The notes below the pieces were generated by a model. That model had not been told where the DNA came from and did no database searches. It saw only the letters and a list, made by a program, of their open reading frames with translations. The translations under genes and the position numbers were made by a program. From Candidatus Accumulibacter sp. ACC003 (GTDB taxonomy: Bacteria; Pseudomonadota; Gammaproteobacteria; Burkholderiales; Rhodocyclaceae), in assembly GCF_907163085.1 (NCBI RefSeq), contig NZ_CAJQTX010000002.1:248001-312000 (forward strand): 64,000 bases of DNA. The letters run 5' to 3'. Shown here in pieces: positions 1 through 8,860 of the stretch. How positions within the stretch are numbered: position 1 is the stretch's first letter; each line of letters opens with the position of its first letter.

Positions 1-452
1 GCGTCGGCTCGATCGACAACACGACGAACCAGATCGGCGTGCAGCTCAACATCCCTATTTTTCAGGGCGGCGCCGTCAACTCGAAGACTCGCGAAGCCGT
101 AGCCAAACGTGACGCCGAACAGGCGGCGCTGGACAACGCCAAGCGCAGCTCGGCGCTCGGCGCGCGCCAGTCGTACCTCGGCGTGGTTAACGGCCTGGCT
201 GGCGTGCGCGCGCTGGAAGCGGCGCTGGTGTCTGGCCTCAGCTCACTGGAATCGAACCGGCTCGGTTACGAAGTCGGCGTGCGCATCAACATCGACGTCC
301 TCAACGCCGAAAACCAGGTCTACGTGACCCGGCGAGACCTCGCCAAGACGCGTTTCGATACGCTGCTCGCGCAGCTCAAGCTGAAGGCGGCTGTCGGCGC
401 GCTCGGCGAAGCCGACCTGGAGCGGATCAACACGCTTTTCGAGGCGCCATGA
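1..452 (+). CDS. TolC-family outer membrane efflux/secretion protein, C-terminal part
   Basis: This is the 3' end of a gene that enters from the left edge; the frame is open from base 3. The visible ~149 residues match the second half of a TolC-type protein: a beta-strand (GVQLNIPIFQGG) followed by long Ala/Glu/Arg-rich helices and a second strand region (GYEVGVRINIDVLNAENQ), typical of type I secretion outer membrane channels. It would form part of a trimeric beta-barrel/alpha-tunnel spanning outer membrane and periplasm. Its last 26 bases overlap the convergent waaA gene. Partner genes (ABC transporter, HlyD protein) are not in the window, so the substrate is unknown. Confidence 0.85.
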   Translation, partial: VGSIDNTTNQIGVQLNIPIFQGGAVNSKTREAVAKRDAEQAALDNAKRSSALGARQSYLGVVNGLAGVRALEAALVSGLSSLESNRLGYEVGVRINIDVLNAENQVYVTRRDLAKTRFDTLLAQLKLKAAVGALGEADLERINTLFEAP

Positions 453-1701
453 TCGACGCGATCAACGCCAGCGTGCGCGCCGTCGCGCCGCGGTGCGCCT
501 GACTGAAATGCGTCGCCGCGTCGCGCATCGCCAGCAGTCGTCGCGGCTCCCTGAGTAGTTCGCCGACCACTGCCGCGGCCTCGGCGGCGTCGGCTACCCG
601 CTGCGCTGCGCCGCACGTGATGGCGTCTTCGCTGGCTTGCGCAAAGTTGAAAGTGTGCGGTCCGAGCAGAACCGGGCAGCCGCAGGCCGCCGCCTCTATC
701 AGGTTCTGGCCACCGAAGGGCAGCAGCGTGCCGCCGATCAGCGCCACATTCGCCAGCGCATAGTACGCGGCCATTTCGCCCATGCTGTCGCCCAGCCAGA
801 CCTGCGTCTCGGCGCTCGGCAGCACACCCGAACTTCTTCGGCAAAAAGCCAGCCGACGCCCGGCGACAAGCCCGGCAAGCTCGGCAAATCGTTGCGGGTG
901 CCGCGGCACCACGAGCAACAACAAGTCCGGGATGCGCAGCGCCGCGAAAGCCTCGAGGACCAGCGCTTCCTCTCCTTCACGGCTGCTGGCCAGCAGCCAC
1001 ACCGGACGCTGACCGAGCGCCAGCCGCCAGCTGGCACCCAACTGCAGCATGTCGGCCGCTGGCACGACATCGAACTTCAGGTTCCCGCAGACCACCGGCT
1101 GGTGTGCGCCGAGCTGCTGCAAGCGCTCGGCGTCGCCAGCGGTCTGTGCAGCAAGCGCGCTCAGCGACGCCAGTGCCGGCTGCATCAGACTCGCCAGGCG
1201 CGCGTAGCCACGCTGCGAACGGACCGACAACCGGGCGTTTATCAGCAGCAGCGGCAAGCGACGTCGCCTGGCCGCGTCGATCAGGTTGGGCCATAGCTCG
1301 GTTTCCATCAGTAGCCCGAGCTGCGGCTGGAAGTGCTCGAGGAAGCGCGCGCAGGCGGCCGGCAGATCGTAGGGCAGGTAGACCTGCGTCAGCCGCTCCG
1401 GAAACCTCGCCAGCAGCGCCTGCGCACTGGCTCGGCCGGTCGGCGTCATCTGCGTCAACAGCAGGCCGTGCGCCGGGTAGGCGTGCAGCAGAGCGTCAAT
1501 CAGCGGCTCGGCGGCGCGGGTCTCGCCGACCGAGACAGCGTGCAGCCAGATCAGCGGGCGCGCTGGACGCTGGCGGTAGAACCCGTGCCGCTCACCCAGA
1601 TGCTGCAGATACTCGGGCTGCCGGCGAGCCCGCCAGAGCAGCCGTAGCCAAACCAGCGGCATCGCCAGGTAGAAGAGCAGCGAATAGAGCAGGCGAGCCA
1701 T
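427..1701 (-). CDS. waaA: 3-deoxy-D-manno-octulosonic acid (Kdo) transferase
   Basis: 424 residues, the usual length for WaaA/KdtA, which transfers Kdo from CMP-Kdo to lipid IVA at the inner face of the cytoplasmic membrane. Visible features are an N-terminal membrane anchor (about residues 4-23), the GERHG segment holding the putative catalytic Glu37, the SVGE motif near residue 57, the TPTGR segment and METELWPN in the middle, and a C-terminal GT-B half. The start overlaps the waaC stop (TGATG), so the two are translationally coupled. The 3' end overlaps the tolC-like gene by 26 bp. Only one gene is seen, so whether it adds one or two Kdo residues cannot be told. Confidence 0.95.
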   Translation of the reverse strand: MARLLYSLLFYLAMPLVWLRLLWRARRQPEYLQHLGERHGFYRQRPARPLIWLHAVSVGETRAAEPLIDALLHAYPAHGLLLTQMTPTGRASAQALLARFPERLTQVYLPYDLPAACARFLEHFQPQLGLLMETELWPNLIDAARRRRLPLLLINARLSVRSQRGYARLASLMQPALASLSALAAQTAGDAERLQQLGAHQPVVCGNLKFDVVPAADMLQLGASWRLALGQRPVWLLASSREGEEALVLEAFAALRIPDLLLLVVPRHPQRFAELAGLVAGRRLAFCRRSSGVLPSAETQVWLGDSMGEMAAYYALANVALIGGTLLPFGGQNLIEAAACGCPVLLGPHTFNFAQASEDAITCGAAQRVADAAEAAAVVGELLREPRRLLAMRDAATHFSQAHRGATARTLALIASIMAPRKAC

Positions 1702-2654
1702 CAGCGCAGAGCCTGCGCGGCGACCGCCAGCACCTCCTCGACCGACGGAGGCGCGCCGCTGCAGCCGAGATTGCGCGCAAAACCAGTCCCGCAGACGCCG
1801 GTCAGCGACGGCTCGGTGGCCACGTACAGGGCGACGACCGGCACCCGCAAGGCTGCCGCCAGGTGCACCAGACCGGTATCGACACCGATCGTCAGACTGG
1901 CACGCGCCAGCAGCGCTGCCAACTGCCGCAAATTCAGCGGCGGCGGCACGACGGCGCGCGCCAGCGTCGCCGCGATTCGCTCGGCGCGCTGGCGCTCAGA
2001 CGCACTGCCCGCCGGCAGGACCGGCGTCAGTCCACGCTCGAGCAGCGCCTGGCCGACCGCGCACCAGCGCTCTTCGTCCCACAGCTTGTCGTCACGACTG
2101 GTGGCCGTCAACAGGACAACCGACGCGCCGTCGGCGCACGCCGCGACGTCCAGCTCTGGCGAAGCGACGCCGTAATCGAGTGGCAGGCCGAGGTGATAGT
2201 CGAAAGCGGCAGCGGCGAGCCAACGGTTGCGTTGTACGGCGTGCACATTGCGCGGAATGACGAAGGTCGCATCGTAGAAACGCGCAGCGAACGGTTCGCG
2301 GGCGACCTCGGCGGCGTAGCCGCAGCGCCGGCCGCGGGCTTGCCTGGCAATCAGCGCGCTCTTCAGCAAGCCCTGCGTATCGAGCACGACATCGTAGTCC
2401 TGCTCGCCGATTCGTCGCCGGAAGTCGCGCAGTTCGCGCCAGCTGCCGAGTTGGCCGAGGTGCTTGCGCCAGCGGCGAACGGCCACCGGGATGACCTGGT
2501 CTACGCCCGGGTGCAAACGCGGGATATCGGCAAAGACTTCCTCGACGCACCAGTCGATTTTCGCTTCCGGAAAATTGTGGCGCAGGTCGCTGACCACCGG
2601 CAGATTGTGCACTACGTCACCGAGCGACGAGGTTTTTACCAATAGGATGCGCAT
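1701..2654 (-). CDS. waaC: Lipopolysaccharide heptosyltransferase I
   Basis: 317 residues. The ATG at 2654 is chosen because it begins directly with MRILLVKTSSLGDVVH, the standard N-terminus of this GT9 family; the frame stays open further upstream but without similarity. The SLGD motif and the late GVDTGLVHLAAAL segment (DTG-x-x-H) are family hallmarks. The enzyme adds the first L-glycero-D-manno-heptose to Kdo in the LPS inner core. It is the first gene of a two-gene unit with waaA, overlapping it by one base. A perfect minus-strand TATAAT lies about 45 bp upstream of the start. Confidence 0.93.
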   Translation of the reverse strand: MRILLVKTSSLGDVVHNLPVVSDLRHNFPEAKIDWCVEEVFADIPRLHPGVDQVIPVAVRRWRKHLGQLGSWRELRDFRRRIGEQDYDVVLDTQGLLKSALIARQARGRRCGYAAEVAREPFAARFYDATFVIPRNVHAVQRNRWLAAAAFDYHLGLPLDYGVASPELDVAACADGASVVLLTATSRDDKLWDEERWCAVGQALLERGLTPVLPAGSASERQRAERIAATLARAVVPPPLNLRQLAALLARASLTIGVDTGLVHLAAALRVPVVALYVATEPSLTGVCGTGFARNLGCSGAPPSVEEVLAVAAQALR

Positions 2655-2699
2655 CGGTGGACCAATGGTGGGAAGCAGAACGAGAGGCAGCAAGTACGC

Positions 2700-2705
2700 A
2701 TTATA
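2700..2705 (-). promoter_or_regulatory. Possible -10 box for waaC-waaA
   Basis: On the minus strand this reads TATAAT, a perfect -10 hexamer. The sequence 17 bp upstream (AGACGG) is a poor -35, so the assignment rests on the -10 and on its position in the divergent waaC/manC gap. Confidence 0.4.
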
Positions 2706-2817
2706 GGAGATGCCACGAGCAGCCGTCTGTCTCGCGCGCCGGCAAGAGCTCTCGGTACGTCTGCACCCGCCGCGCCCGCCACCGCTCGCGGTCAAGACTG
2801 GCAGCGAGTCACAGCGC

Positions 2818-2823
2818 TATAAT
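2818..2823 (+). promoter_or_regulatory. Possible -10 box for manC
   Basis: Perfect TATAAT 53 bp before the manC start, inside the 222-bp divergent waaC/manC gap. No good -35 hexamer is seen 16-18 bp upstream, so it may need an activator or be weak. Confidence 0.45.
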
Positions 2824-2876
2824 GCCGCCTCCCGAATCCGCTCGCGGCGAGGCTGCGCCGACTGGAGACCGCACCG

Positions 2877-4298
2877 ATGAACACCCCTGTCATTCGCCCC
2901 GTAATCCTCTGTGGAGGCTCGGGGACGCGTTTGTGGCCGCTGTCGCGAACGCATTATCCGAAGCAATTCCTCCGTCTGGTCGATGATTTCTCGCTGCTGC
3001 AGAATACCGTGCGGCGCCTCGAAGGCCTCGCAGGACTCGGCGTGACGATTGCCGTAGCCAACGAAAACCACCGTTTCCTGGTCGCCGAACAGCTGCTCGA
3101 GATCGGTTTGAAGGCCGATATCCTGCTCGAACCGGCGGCACGCAACACGGCTCCGGCGGTCGCTGCAGCGGCCGTGCACAGCATGCCGCCAGGCGATCAG
3201 CAAGCGCCCCCCCTGCTCCTGGTGCTGCCCTCTGACCATGTCATCACCAACGTCGCGGCTTTTCAGGACGCCGTCAGAAAGGCGATTCCGCACGCCAGCG
3301 AGGGTGCTCTGGTGACCTTTGGCGTCGTCGCTGACCGCCCGGAAACGGGCTACGGCTACATCCGCCGCGGCGACACCGTCGCCGGTGGCTACGCACTCGA
3401 TCGCTTTGTCGAAAAGCCCGACGCCGAGACCGCGCAAGCCTATCTCGATTCTGGCGACTATTTCTGGAACAGCGGCATGTTCCTGTTCCGCGCCGACACC
3501 TACCTGGAGGCACTCGACCGCTTTGCGCCGGCTATCCGCGAGTGCGTCACCGCCGCGGTGAGCAGCGAGCGCTGCGACCTCGACTTCGTACGCCTTGATC
3601 GCGCCGCTTTCGTTGCCAGCCCATCGAAATCGATCGACTATGCCGTGATGGAAAAGACCGAGCATGGCGTCGTCATCCCGCTCGACGCCGGCTGGAACGA
3701 TATCGGCGCCTGGGACGCGCTGGCCGGTCTCGGTCTCGCCGATGGCCAGGGCAATACTCAGCGCGGCGACGTGCTCAGCATCGACACCCGCGACTCGATC
3801 CTGTTGTCCGAAGGGCGCTTGCTGGCGACCATCGGCGTCACCAACCTGATCGTCGTCGCCACTCCCGACGCCGTGCTGGTCGCCGACAAGTCAAAGGCGC
3901 AGGAGGTCAAGGAGCTGGTCGAGAAACTGAAAGGCTCGGGACGCGACGAGACCGAATTCCGGCACATCGTGCACCGCCCCTGGGGTAGCTACGAAGGCGT
4001 CGCGCACGGCCCCCGCTATCAGGTCAAGCGCATCGTGGTCAAAGCCGGCGCCAGCCTGAGCCTGCAGAAGCATCACCATCGTGCCGAACACTGGATCGTC
4101 GTCAAGGGCACCGCGGCGATCGTGCGCGGCGACGAGTCGCTGCTGCTCTCCGAGAACCAATCGACGTACATCCCGCTCGGCGTCGTTCATCGCCTGGAAA
4201 ACCCGGGCCGGATCGACCTGGAAATGGTCGAGGTGCAGTCCGGCAGCTACCTCGGTGAGGATGACATCGTCCGACTGGATGACAGCTACGGCCGCTAG
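2877..4298 (+). CDS. manC: Mannose-1-phosphate guanylyltransferase / mannose-6-phosphate isomerase
   Basis: 473 residues, the normal length of the bifunctional type II PMI-GMP enzymes (ManC/CpsB/AlgA). The N-terminal nucleotidyltransferase domain shows LCGGSGTRLWPLSR at residues 11-24, RFVEKP, and FWNSGMF. The C-terminal cupin domain begins about residue 360 with HRPWGSYE and continues with the metal-binding QKHHHRAEHW. It makes GDP-mannose from mannose-6-phosphate by way of mannose-1-phosphate, for exopolysaccharide or O-antigen. It stands before rfbB-rfbD, suggesting a sugar-nucleotide island serving surface polysaccharide. It is divergent from waaC. Confidence 0.94.
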   Translation: MNTPVIRPVILCGGSGTRLWPLSRTHYPKQFLRLVDDFSLLQNTVRRLEGLAGLGVTIAVANENHRFLVAEQLLEIGLKADILLEPAARNTAPAVAAAAVHSMPPGDQQAPPLLLVLPSDHVITNVAAFQDAVRKAIPHASEGALVTFGVVADRPETGYGYIRRGDTVAGGYALDRFVEKPDAETAQAYLDSGDYFWNSGMFLFRADTYLEALDRFAPAIRECVTAAVSSERCDLDFVRLDRAAFVASPSKSIDYAVMEKTEHGVVIPLDAGWNDIGAWDALAGLGLADGQGNTQRGDVLSIDTRDSILLSEGRLLATIGVTNLIVVATPDAVLVADKSKAQEVKELVEKLKGSGRDETEFRHIVHRPWGSYEGVAHGPRYQVKRIVVKAGASLSLQKHHHRAEHWIVVKGTAAIVRGDESLLLSENQSTYIPLGVVHRLENPGRIDLEMVEVQSGSYLGEDDIVRLDDSYGR

Positions 4299-4382
4299 TC
4301 GATGACGTTTGGAGCCCCGTGCGCAGGCGCTGAATCGCCTCGCCCGCACGACCACCCACCGCGACACTTGAAAGGGCTGCAC

Positions 4383-5450
4383 ATGATCCTGGTTACCGGC
4401 GGCGCCGGCTTCATCGGAGCAAACTTCGTTCTCGACTGGCTGGCTCAAAGCGACGAAACAGTCATCAACCTCGACAAACTGACGTATGCCGGCAATCGCG
4501 AGAATCTCGCAGCGCTGGCCAACGACCAGCGGCACGTCTTCATTCACGGAGACATCGGCGACAGCCAGCTGAGCAGCCGCGTGCTGGCGCAGTACCAGCC
4601 GCGCGCGATCGTAAACTTCGCCGCCGAGTCGCACGTCGATCGCTCGATCCATGGTCCGGAGGACTTCATCCAGACCAACATCGTCGGCAGCTTTCACCTG
4701 CTCGAAGCGGCGCGCGCCTACTGGGGATCGCTCGCTGACGGAGCCAGGCAGGCCTTCCGCTTTCTGCACGTGTCTACCGACGAAGTGTATGGTTCGCTGC
4801 GCAACGACGAGCCGGCTTTCAGTGAAACGCACGCCTACGAACCGAACAGCCCTTACTCGGCAAGCAAGGCCGCCAGCGACCATCTGGTCCGCGCCTATCA
4901 TCACACCTACGGCCTGCCGGTGCTGACGACCAACTGTTCGAACAACTACGGACCCTACCATTTCCCCGAGAAGTTGATTCCGCTGATGATCGTCAATGCG
5001 CTCGCTGGCAAGCCTTTGCCGGTCTATGGCGATGGCCAGCAGATTCGCGACTGGCTGTACGTCACCGATCACTGCAGCGCCATCCGGCGCGTCCTTGAGG
5101 CCGGGCGGCCGGGCGAGACGTATAACGTCGGCGGCTGGAACGAAAAGCCCAACCTGGACATCGTGCATACCGTTTGCAGCCTGCTCGACGAGCTTCGCCC
5201 GCGCGCCGACGGCAAGCCCTACAGCGAACAGATCACCACCGTCGCCGACCGCCCGGGGCACGATCGCCGCTACGCGATCGACGCGCGCAAGATCGAGCGG
5301 GAACTCGGCTGGAAGCCCGCCGAGACCTTCGCCACCGGCATCCGCAAGACGGTACACTGGTATCTGAACAACCAGCAGTGGGTCAGCAACGTGCAGTCAG
5401 GCAACTATCGCGACTGGGTCGAGAAGAACTACGGCGAGCGCCAGGAATGA
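4383..5450 (+). CDS. rfbB: dTDP-glucose 4,6-dehydratase
   Basis: 355 residues. The ATG at 4383 is preceded by GAAAGGG at good spacing and begins [16 protein letters not shown], the canonical NAD-binding start; the longer frame upstream (from 4302) has no similarity. Catalytic features of this extended SDR are visible: STDEVYG, the Tyr-x-x-x-Lys as YSASKAASD, and [18 protein letters not shown]. It converts dTDP-glucose to dTDP-4-keto-6-deoxyglucose in L-rhamnose synthesis. It overlaps rfbD by ATGA. The usual partners rfbA and rfbC are not adjacent. Confidence 0.96.
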   Translation: MILVTGGAGFIGANFVLDWLAQSDETVINLDKLTYAGNRENLAALANDQRHVFIHGDIGDSQLSSRVLAQYQPRAIVNFAAESHVDRSIHGPEDFIQTNIVGSFHLLEAARAYWGSLADGARQAFRFLHVSTDEVYGSLRNDEPAFSETHAYEPNSPYSASKAASDHLVRAYHHTYGLPVLTTNCSNNYGPYHFPEKLIPLMIVNALAGKPLPVYGDGQQIRDWLYVTDHCSAIRRVLEAGRPGETYNVGGWNEKPNLDIVHTVCSLLDELRPRADGKPYSEQITTVADRPGHDRRYAIDARKIERELGWKPAETFATGIRKTVHWYLNNQQWVSNVQSGNYRDWVEKNYGERQE

Positions 5451-6343
5451 AGATCCTTATTTTCGGCAAACGCGGACAGGTCGGCTGGGAGTTGCAACGC
5501 AGCCTGGCGCCGCTCGGGCAGATCGTCGCTCTCGATCACGAAGGTGACGGCCAGCTGTGCGGCGACTTCAGCGATCTCGCCGGCCTGGCCGCGACCGTTC
5601 GCGCGGTCGCGCCGGACGTCATCGTCAACGCCGCCGCGCATACCGCGGTCGACCGCGCCGAGTCGGAACCCGAACTGGCGACAACGCTCAACGCGCTGGC
5701 GCCCGGGGTCCTCGCCGCGGAAGCCGCGCGCCTCGGCGCCTGGCTGGTGCACTACTCGACCGATTACGTTTTCGACGGCAGCGGTGATAGACCGTGGCAC
5801 GAGGACGACGCGACGGCTCCGCTCAGCGTTTATGGGCGGAGCAAGCTCGCCGGCGAGCACGCCGTTGCCGGCTGCGAACGCCATTTGATCTTTCGGACGA
5901 GTTGGGTCTACGCGGCGCGTGGCAACAACTTCGCCCGCACGATGCTGCGCCTGGCGAGCGAACGCGAGCAGCTCAAGGTCATCGCCGATCAGATTGGCGC
6001 ACCGACCAGCGCCGAGCTGCTGGCCGACGTCACCGCGCACGCCATTCGCCGCGTCCGGCGACAAGCCGGGCTAGCCGGCCTCTACCATCTGGTCGCCGCT
6101 GGCGAAACCAGCTGGCACGGCTACGCCCGGCACGTCATCGACTTCGCCCGCCAGACCGGGCAGCCGATCCGCGTCGCAGCGGCAGCAATCGAAGCCGTGC
6201 CGAGCAGCGCCTATCCCCTGCCGGCGCCGCGCCCGCATAACTCGCGCCTGGATACGCGCAAGCTGCAGGCAGCCTTCGACCTGCGACTGCCGGAATGGCA
6301 AGTCGGCGTCGACCGCATGCTGACCGAGGTTCTCGACGACTGA
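5447..6343 (+). CDS. rfbD: dTDP-4-dehydrorhamnose reductase
   Basis: 298 residues. The start at 5447 overlaps the rfbB stop (ATGA) and opens with [17 protein letters not shown], the family's Rossmann glycine motif. STDYVFDG and the YGRSKLAGE segment (Tyr/Lys catalytic pair) follow. It reduces dTDP-4-dehydro-L-rhamnose to dTDP-L-rhamnose with NAD(P)H, the last step of the pathway. rfbC (epimerase) and rfbA are absent from this cluster, so those steps must be encoded elsewhere or lie outside the window. Confidence 0.95.
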   Translation: MKILIFGKRGQVGWELQRSLAPLGQIVALDHEGDGQLCGDFSDLAGLAATVRAVAPDVIVNAAAHTAVDRAESEPELATTLNALAPGVLAAEAARLGAWLVHYSTDYVFDGSGDRPWHEDDATAPLSVYGRSKLAGEHAVAGCERHLIFRTSWVYAARGNNFARTMLRLASEREQLKVIADQIGAPTSAELLADVTAHAIRRVRRQAGLAGLYHLVAAGETSWHGYARHVIDFARQTGQPIRVAAAAIEAVPSSAYPLPAPRPHNSRLDTRKLQAAFDLRLPEWQVGVDRMLTEVLDD

Positions 6344-6469
6344 GCAGGAAAATCAGCTGATCGCTGCGCCCGCCATGCATGGACGCAGATTGATCGGCGC
6401 GCGCTCGTTGACGCGGCGAATCGTGGGATCATCTGACGTCTGATGCACAGGTCCTGAAGGGAGTCAATC

Positions 6470-7270
6470 GTGGTCTGGTGGCTGGCATATATCGCGCTGG
6501 GTTTGTTTGGCGGCTTTTTCGCCGGCATGCTCGGCATCGGCGGCGGCCTGGTGATGGTCCCGACATTGACCATGATGTTCGCCGCGCAGGCCGGTTTTCC
6601 CGCGGCGGAGGTGCTGCATCTGGCGCTCGGTACGTCAATGGCGGCGATCATCTTCACGGCGCTGGCCAGCGTGCGCGCGCACCACCAGCACGGCGCCGTG
6701 CTGTGGTCGGTCGTCGTGCAGATCACGCCGGGAATTCTCATCGGCACGCTGGTCGGCACGCTGTTCGCCGGCAGCATTCCGTCGAAACCGCTGGCCTTGT
6801 TTTTCACCGCTTTCGTCTGCCTGGTTGCCGCGCAGATGATCTTCGGCCTGAAGCCCAAACCAGCGCGCGAATTGCCCGGTGCGCTCGGCGTGTTTGGCGT
6901 CGGCACCGGCATCGGCGCGCTCTCGGCGCTGGTCGCCATCGGCGGCGGCTCACTCACCGTCCCCTTCCTGACCTGGTGCAACGTGCGCGTGCAGAATGCC
7001 ATCGCGACTTCCGCCGCGGTCGGCTTTCCGATCGCCGTCGGCGGCTCGCTGGGTTACATCTTCAATGGTTGGGGGCACGCCGGGCTTCCGCCGGGGAGTC
7101 TCGGTTACGTCTACCTGCCGGCGCTGCTCTGGTTGGTGCCGTCGAGCATGCTGATTGCGCCGCTCGGCGCGCGCTTGGCACACCGCTTGCCGGTGGCCAC
7201 TCTGAAACGTCTCTTTGCCGGCATCCTGATCGTGCTGGCGGCGAAGATGGCCTGGGGTCTGTTCGCCTAG
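6470..7270 (+). CDS. TauE/SafE-family sulfite/anion exporter
   Basis: 266 residues, almost entirely hydrophobic, with about eight predicted membrane segments. It begins with GTG at 6470, preceded by an AAGGGA ribosome site. The family signature is clear near the N-terminus (GLFGGFFAGMLGIGGG) and is repeated in the second half (SALVAIGGGSLTVPFL), as expected for the internal duplication of TauE/SafE permeases. Family members move sulfite, sulfoacetate or other organosulfur anions across the inner membrane. No sulfur gene is next to it, so the substrate is open. It converges with the crotonase gene 9 bp away. Confidence 0.88.
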   Translation: MVWWLAYIALGLFGGFFAGMLGIGGGLVMVPTLTMMFAAQAGFPAAEVLHLALGTSMAAIIFTALASVRAHHQHGAVLWSVVVQITPGILIGTLVGTLFAGSIPSKPLALFFTAFVCLVAAQMIFGLKPKPARELPGALGVFGVGTGIGALSALVAIGGGSLTVPFLTWCNVRVQNAIATSAAVGFPIAVGGSLGYIFNGWGHAGLPPGSLGYVYLPALLWLVPSSMLIAPLGARLAHRLPVATLKRLFAGILIVLAAKMAWGLFA

Positions 7271-7279
7271 CGAGCGCGC

Positions 7280-8059
7280 TCAGCGGCCGTGGAAAGTCGG
7301 CTGCCGCTTTTCGAGGAAGGCCGCCAGCCCCTCACGATAGTCGTCGGTATCGAGAAAGGCGAAGGAGGCCCGTAGCTCCTGCGGCTCCAGCGGCCGCTCG
7401 TCCTGCAGCCGCCGCACCCACTGCTTGTGCCAGCGAGCGACCAGCGGCGCGCCGGCACAAATTCGACGAGCACTGGCGTAAGCCTCATCGACCACCGCAT
7501 CGTCGGCGACAACACGACTGACTAGGCCCTTGGCCAGCGCTTCGGACGAGTCGAGGATGCGGCCTTCGAGCAGCAGCTCGAGTACCGTTGCCGGGCCGGC
7601 AAGACGCAGCAGGCCAGCCATTTCTGCGGGATACATCGAGAAGCCGAGCCTGTTGATCGGCGCACCGAAGCGCGACGACTCGCTGCAGATGCGCAGGTCA
7701 CACTGCGCGGCGACCTCCAGACCGCCGCCGATACACGCCCCCTGCACCAGCGCGATGGTCGGGTGACGACAGTCGAACAGCGCCTGCAGCGCCGCCCCCG
7801 CCTGGCCGTGGTAGGCCATCGCCTGCTCCAGGGTGGCGCGTTTGCTCACGAATTCCTCGAGGTCACCGCCAGCGGCGAAAGCCTGCTCGCCCGCACCGCG
7901 AACGAGCACGCAGCGCAAGCCCTCGTCGGCCGACAGATCGGCGATGATCGCCGCCAGGCTCTGCCACATTGCCAGGTCGATGGCGTTGCGTTTTTCGGGA
8001 TTTGATAGTGTCACGGTGGCGATCGTCGCTTCCCGGCGGCAAAACACGCGACCGCTCAC
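7280..8059 (-). CDS. Crotonase (enoyl-CoA hydratase/isomerase)-family protein
   Basis: 259 residues, the standard length of single-domain crotonases. The CoA-binding AAGGDLEEF oxyanion segment and the GGGLEVAAQCDL segment are present. The second catalytic Glu of true hydratases, normally in a Pro-Glu just after the FG, is replaced: the sequence reads FGAPINRLGF. A plain hydratase role is therefore doubtful. Its ATG overlaps the stop of the upstream GntR gene (4 bp), so the pair is one operon, divergent from methylmalonyl-CoA mutase. A CoA-thioester isomerase or decarboxylase linked to that pathway is possible; function is inference. Confidence 0.85.
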   Translation of the reverse strand: MSGRVFCRREATIATVTLSNPEKRNAIDLAMWQSLAAIIADLSADEGLRCVLVRGAGEQAFAAGGDLEEFVSKRATLEQAMAYHGQAGAALQALFDCRHPTIALVQGACIGGGLEVAAQCDLRICSESSRFGAPINRLGFSMYPAEMAGLLRLAGPATVLELLLEGRILDSSEALAKGLVSRVVADDAVVDEAYASARRICAGAPLVARWHKQWVRRLQDERPLEPQELRASFAFLDTDDYREGLAAFLEKRQPTFHGR

Positions 8060-8754
8060 GGCAGCGACTCCTGATGCGCGTGACTCCTGGCCAGCGCCTG
8101 CCGTCCCGACAGAATATGATCGTGCATCGCCGTCTGCGCAGCCAGCGCGTCGCCAGCCTTGATTGCCGCCAGAATGACCGCGTGCTCGGCGAGCGACTGC
8201 CGCAGACGGCCGTCGATGCTCAGCGAAAACAGGCGCGTCAGCTTGAGCACCTTGCGCAAATCCTGAATCACCTGTCGGAGCCGGCGATTCCCCGACAGCT
8301 CCTGGATCTGGAAGTGAAACTCCTGGTTCGCCTCGAAGAAACGCTTGATCTCGTTGCTGCCGGCAAAGTGCTCGAGCTCGGCGTGGATCGCGTCCAGTCG
8401 AGCAAGATCCTCGGGCTGCGCACGCCTGGTCGCTTCCAGCGCACAGCGCGCTTCGAGCATCGCCATCAAGGGGAAGATGTCGTCGAGATCCTGCTCCGAG
8501 ACCTCGGTGACAAAGCAGCCGCGGCGTGGCCGCAAGGTCACCAGCCCCTCGCCAGCCAGAACCTTCAGCGCTTCGCGCAGCGGCGTCCGGCTGATCCCGT
8601 AATCAACCGTCAAGGCCTGCTCGTCGATGCGCGTTCCCGGCGGCAACTCGTGCGAAAAAATTCGCTGCCGTAGTCTTTCAGCGACTTCCTGGTAGAGGGC
8701 AGTCTGGGCTATTTGACTCGGATCCATCGATCTCTTCTTCGCTGATTCGTTCAA
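8056..8754 (-). CDS. GntR-family regulator with FCD domain
   Basis: 232 residues. The N-terminal winged helix carries the GntR pattern (ALYQEVAERLRQRIFSHEL, then GISRTPLREALKVLAGEGL), and the C-terminal ~150 residues form an all-helical FCD ligand domain (EARCALEATRR; FHFQIQELSGN; later HAVILAAIKAGD). FCD regulators typically bind an organic acid or acyl-CoA with a metal. An alternative start is the Met at residue 10 (8727). It is co-transcribed with the crotonase and faces methylmalonyl-CoA mutase across a gap holding a palindrome that overlaps its own -10, so autorepression and control of the mutase operon are likely. Confidence 0.93.
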   Translation of the reverse strand: MNESAKKRSMDPSQIAQTALYQEVAERLRQRIFSHELPPGTRIDEQALTVDYGISRTPLREALKVLAGEGLVTLRPRRGCFVTEVSEQDLDDIFPLMAMLEARCALEATRRAQPEDLARLDAIHAELEHFAGSNEIKRFFEANQEFHFQIQELSGNRRLRQVIQDLRKVLKLTRLFSLSIDGRLRQSLAEHAVILAAIKAGDALAAQTAMHDHILSGRQALARSHAHQESLP

Positions 8755-8778
8755 GGCCCCCCGCGAGACCTTGCGTTC

Positions 8779-8800
8779 ATAATTATGGATACAGTATTAT
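8779..8800. promoter_or_regulatory. Candidate operator for the GntR/FCD regulator
   Basis: An imperfect 22-bp palindrome, left half ATAATTATGGA and right half TACAGTATTAT, matching at 8 of 11 positions around the centre at 8789.5. Its AT richness stands out from the GC-rich surroundings. It covers the -10 hexamer of the gntR promoter, as expected for an autoregulated FadR/FCD-type repressor. Binding is inferred. Confidence 0.5.
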
Positions 8801-8819
8801 TCGTTGACAGGAGTGTCAA
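8791..8819 (-). promoter_or_regulatory. Promoter for gntR-crotonase operon
   Basis: On the minus strand a consensus -35 TTGACA (8819-8814) is followed after exactly 17 bp by TACTGT (8796-8791), a fair -10. The -35 is one arm of a perfect palindrome TTGACAGGAGTGTCAA (8804-8819), so a TTGACA also points toward the mutase gene, though that side has no good -10 at 17 bp. Confidence 0.6.
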
Positions 8820-8860
8820 GCTTTAAAGCGCCCTTGAGCGATTACGCCGCTCTGGGTCGG

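Noticed and set aside
1104-2645. A 513-codon plus-strand frame across waaA and waaC
   Set aside because: Both minus-strand genes are unmistakable; the plus-strand product is Arg/Ala-rich without motifs.
3891-5357. A 488-codon minus-strand frame across manC and rfbB
   Set aside because: Antisense shadow of two certain genes; no start signal or family motif.
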